From NCBI GenBank assembly GCA_037954235.1, contig JBBMOA010000020.1, positions 19,004,677 to 19,068,676 on the forward strand: a stretch of DNA of 64,000 bases. The letters run 5' to 3'. The notes beneath the pieces were generated by a model. The model saw nothing but the letters and a program-made list of their open reading frames with translations. It ran no database searches and was not told where the DNA came from. This DNA is from Aulostomus chinensis (lineage: Eukaryota > Chordata > Actinopteri > Syngnathiformes > Aulostomidae). Positions 63,527 to 64,000 of the stretch are shown in pieces (position 1 is the stretch's first letter; each line of letters begins with the position of its first letter). Both the position numbers and the translations under genes were made by a program.

Positions 63527-63824
63527 CTATGTTGCAACTTTTTAAGTAAAAGTCAAAGCCGACTGTGTTATTCTTTGCAGATTGTGCATGAATGCATGCT
63601 TTTAAAACTGCAAAGCGCAGCAAGTCGGATACACTACCTGCAGATAACAAACACACACACATTGTACTAAGTATATGGCAAAGTGAAAAATATGTAATTC
63701 CTATTTAATCCCGCGCCCAACGCTGTAGCACTTGCATTAAATCGCTAAATGTAACCAGACATCATGAAATATTTTTTTAAGAGATGACTTACGATTTTAA
63801 AGGATTTTGAATGACAGTCGCCAT
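37498..63824 (-). CDS. dpf3: DPF3 (BAF45c), two-PHD (DPF3b-type) form, 11 exons, 378 aa
   Basis: Exons in transcript order: 63793-63824, 54409-54569, 51334-51441, 49161-49297, 47889-47984, 47351-47423, 45023-45160, 44691-44819, 39419-39531, 37725-37806, 37498-37565; 1137 nt including TAA. The length equals human DPF3b. Residues 1-100 are the Requiem_N region (MATVIQNPLKS, NNCYIWMEK, MYTYPARCWRKKRRLHPP). An acidic linker and a basic PKRKNRNRGK follow. Residues 199-222 are a C2H2 zinc finger (Cys201, Cys204, His217, His222), about 260-318 PHD1 (YCDFC...CSDCGRSGHPTC), and about 317-367 PHD2 (CSLCGTSEND, FCDDCDRGYHMYC, SWSCHVC). Known role: subunit of BAF (SWI/SNF) remodelling complexes; the tandem PHD fingers read acetylated/methylated histone H3, and the gene acts in heart and muscle. 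Choice of dpf3 over dpf1/dpf2 rests on LEIQRVLE, the KASSFGEA end and the DPF3a-type exon at 41853. Exon 3 has an unusual repeat-bounded acceptor and donor. Confidence 0.95.
38467..38705 (+). repeat. Interspersed repeat, copy 2 of a direct pair
   Basis: Second copy of the 34467 repeat, in dpf3 intron 10 (the plus-strand orientation matches copy 1). A SINE starts about 20 bases beyond its end. Confidence 0.8.
38725..39152 (+). mobile_element. tRNA-derived SINE (family A), copy 4
   Basis: The 5' end lacks part of the A-box region (it goes from ggtggcggcacgg straight to tcgcctcacagc). It retains GGTTTGAGTCC and ends in an expanded, interrupted (ATGG)n tail of about 80 bases. Flanks gattatta at 38717-38724 and 39153-39160 are a target duplication. 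It lies antisense in dpf3 intron 10, just downstream of exon 9. Confidence 0.9.
41853..42013 (-). CDS. dpf3: Alternative last coding exon of dpf3 (DPF3a-type C-terminus)
   Basis: Acceptor gtag at 42014-42017, then 53 codons to TGA at 41853-41855. Joined to exon 8 (donor after 44691) the phase fits exactly: the split codon gives Ala in place of Gly, reading CGRS-A instead of CGRS-GH. The tail contains LEELFGNTSDSEASTFHGFE, which closely resembles the known human DPF3a tail around EDLFGSTSESDTSTFHGF. The predicted isoform is 344 aa and has the N-terminal domain and C2H2 finger. It has only the first half of PHD1 and no PHD2, so it would lack the histone-reading module. The acidic/Ser-rich end resembles casein kinase targets. 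The polypyrimidine tract before the acceptor is weak, consistent with regulated use. Confidence 0.88.
42483..42707. mobile_element. Palindromic MITE-like element in dpf3 intron
   Basis: A 225-base unit bounded by the exact 13-base inverted repeats acacactcaaaaa (42483-42495) and tttttgagtgtgt (42695-42707). Inner inverted words (ggtgtacct and aggtacac) extend the palindrome imperfectly. It is non-coding, so probably a non-autonomous DNA transposon. It lies about 470 bases before the DPF3a-type exon in the sense of transcription. Confidence 0.7.
45483..45513. repeat. Poly-C / (CA)n tract in dpf3 intron 6
   Basis: A C run of about 17 followed by CA units. Confidence 0.9.
50619..51479. repeat. 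Cluster of CA/TG/TACG dinucleotide arrays around dpf3 exon 3
   Basis: At least six arrays: CA at about 50634-50655, TG at about 50805-50938 (several), CA at about 51093-51160, TG at about 51257-51319, CA at about 51447-51470, plus CGCG islands. Exon 3 (51334-51441) sits between the last two. Overlapping ORFs of alternating Cys/Val or His/Thr are repeat translations, not genes. Confidence 0.95.
52540..52700 (+). repeat. Interspersed repeat (ttagcttagcataa family)
   Basis: Contains the exact 18-mer ttagcttagcataaggac at 52552-52569, followed by the family text gtctgtccaaatgtaacaaa and gtacctcctaagttc. Located in dpf3 intron 2. Confidence 0.65.
52803..53082 (+). mobile_element. tRNA-derived SINE (family A), copy 5, degraded
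   Basis: Begins at the cactgtcgcctcacagc segment, has a damaged B box (GGTTCCAGCCC), and stops at gacctgtccaggg with no tail. It is therefore truncated at both ends. Confidence 0.85.
53471..53694. repeat. (ATCC)n array, about 220 bases
   Basis: Nearly pure tetranucleotide repeat with occasional CCTC or CAAC variants. It abuts the SINE at 53695, whose tail is (GGAT)n on the minus strand, so it is best seen as an expanded SINE tail. The long Ile-His-Pro-Ser and Met-Asp-Gly-Trp ORFs are repeat translations. Confidence 0.95.
53695..53937 (-). mobile_element. SINE (family B), copy 2
   Basis: Reverse orientation. The plus strand shows ttctactccgcttatccgtt, ggttgcctatcccgg, gatgggtcaccagtcaatca, gcaattaggggctcagtgtc and finally tacctccgagccatg. 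Located in dpf3 intron 2. Confidence 0.85.
55656..55687. repeat. (TC)n microsatellite
   Basis: Sixteen TC units in dpf3 intron 1. Confidence 0.95.
56960..57225 (+). repeat. Old interspersed repeat
   Basis: Words ctttgacctccaaaat, gaccttcaaccaacaaaatc, cagttcattcttga and a closing gacagacagacag are typical of a very abundant fish repeat. It is related to the units at 36225-36620. Confidence 0.6.
57302..57478 (-). mobile_element. SINE (family B), copy 3, partial
   Basis: Plus strand: catccattgattttctata, tcccagctgacgtcgggtga, gtcgccggtccgtcgcaggg, ctcaaggatacttaaacatg. Only the 3' two thirds is present. Confidence 0.8.
58833..58871 (+). repeat. G-rich (GGT)n-like tract
   Basis: Repeated GGGGGT/GGTGCT units ending in a run of 11 G. 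Confidence 0.85.
59855..59945 (+). repeat. Interspersed repeat fragment
   Basis: The text agggtgaccaaacgtcctgt, with aggacatgtcctg and repeated cgtcctgtttt, matches a widespread vertebrate hAT-type repeat style. Ends are not defined. Confidence 0.45.
61235..61270. repeat. Poly-C / (CA)n tract
   Basis: A C run of about 16 followed by about 10 CA units. Confidence 0.9.
61940..61992. repeat. (CA)n(TA)n compound microsatellite
   Basis: CA units, then cgtg, then TA units with interruptions. Confidence 0.9.
63453..63522. repeat. (TA)n microsatellite
   Basis: About 35 uninterrupted TA units some 270 bases downstream of the dpf3 first-exon donor. ORFs of alternating Ile/Tyr here are repeat translations. 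Confidence 0.97.
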
Positions 63825-64000
63825 TTTCCTGCCGGACTGTAACGTAATATTCCAAATCTCAGTGTAGTTTGGGACCTTTATGGAAAAAAAACACAACAGC
63901 CAATGCGGTCCTGGGCAGTGTGCTCCCTCCAATACAACACCAGCGTCGAGATATTGGGCGTGGCTTCAGAGAAAACTGTCAAAATCAACATCTCTGTCCC
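63825..64000 (-). promoter_or_regulatory. dpf3: dpf3 5' UTR and proximal promoter
   Basis: The 176 bases upstream of the ATG are GC-richer than the intron. They hold three CCAAT motifs: CCAAT on the plus strand at 63900-63904 and 63929-63933, and on the minus strand at 63953-63957. The last is joined to a CACGCCC box. Spacing of the CCAAT motifs (about 25-30 bases) is typical of NF-Y-bound, TATA-less promoters. The cap site is not determined, and the window ends before the region is complete. Confidence 0.55.

Larger units (their letters stand above)
54570..63792 (-). other. dpf3: dpf3 intron 1 (9.2 kb)
   Basis: Runs from the short ATG exon to exon 2. It is rich in simple repeats (TC, GGT, C/CA, TA), with a SINE family B copy and old repeats. 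No further coding exon was found. Open frames at about 60529-60927 and 61601-62086 are made largely of CA, GGG or GCT repeats and are not called. Confidence 0.7.

Overview
The window is vertebrate nuclear DNA, almost certainly from a teleost fish of spiny-rayed type. Genes are split into short exons with GT-AG introns. CA/TG microsatellites are very dense. There are several copies of a tRNA-derived SINE ending in (ATGG)n, together with BEL/Pao and L2-type retroelements of kinds common in fish. The CDS models below were assembled by hand from splice sites and reading phase; every intron phase in the four models closes.

Layout. 0-11 kb: no assignable gene, but a BEL/Pao gag-like remnant, two SINEs, two exon-like stretches of unknown identity and two CTCF-like motifs. 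11-18.2 kb, minus strand: stx7 (syntaxin 7-type Qa-SNARE, 9 coding exons, 255 aa) with a probable 5' UTR exon near 18.1 kb. 18.6-23.2 kb: a CpG-rich tract, then a decayed BEL/Pao element whose gag-pol is split by a 5'-truncated L2-type LINE. 24.4-31.9 kb: two intact, tail-to-tail (convergent) leg1 (liver-enriched gene 1) paralogues of 357 and 355 aa, 8 exons each. 32.2-35.4 kb: an unrecognised coding-like ORF, a second SINE family and an interspersed repeat. 35.4-64 kb, minus strand: dpf3 (BAF45c), 11 exons, 378 aa, with its probable 3' UTR and a CCAAT-rich promoter at the window edge.

The best discovery in the window is a well-preserved alternative last exon for dpf3 at 41853-42013. It would give the DPF3a-type protein, which has a broken first PHD finger, no second PHD finger and an acidic/serine tail; the main model gives the DPF3b type with both PHD fingers. 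Other points of interest are: dpf3 exon 3, whose acceptor is formed by a UG repeat and whose donor is followed by a CA repeat; CA tracts just after several other donors; a divergence gradient along the two leg1 copies; and nested transposon insertions (L2 in BEL/Pao, SINE in a hAT-like element in a leg1 intron).

The genes do not form a pathway: stx7 acts in late endosome/lysosome fusion, leg1 encodes secreted proteins made mainly in liver, and dpf3 encodes a chromatin-remodelling subunit. Paralogue naming (stx7 versus a stx7-like copy, leg1 copy numbers) rests on sequence recalled from known families, not on a search.
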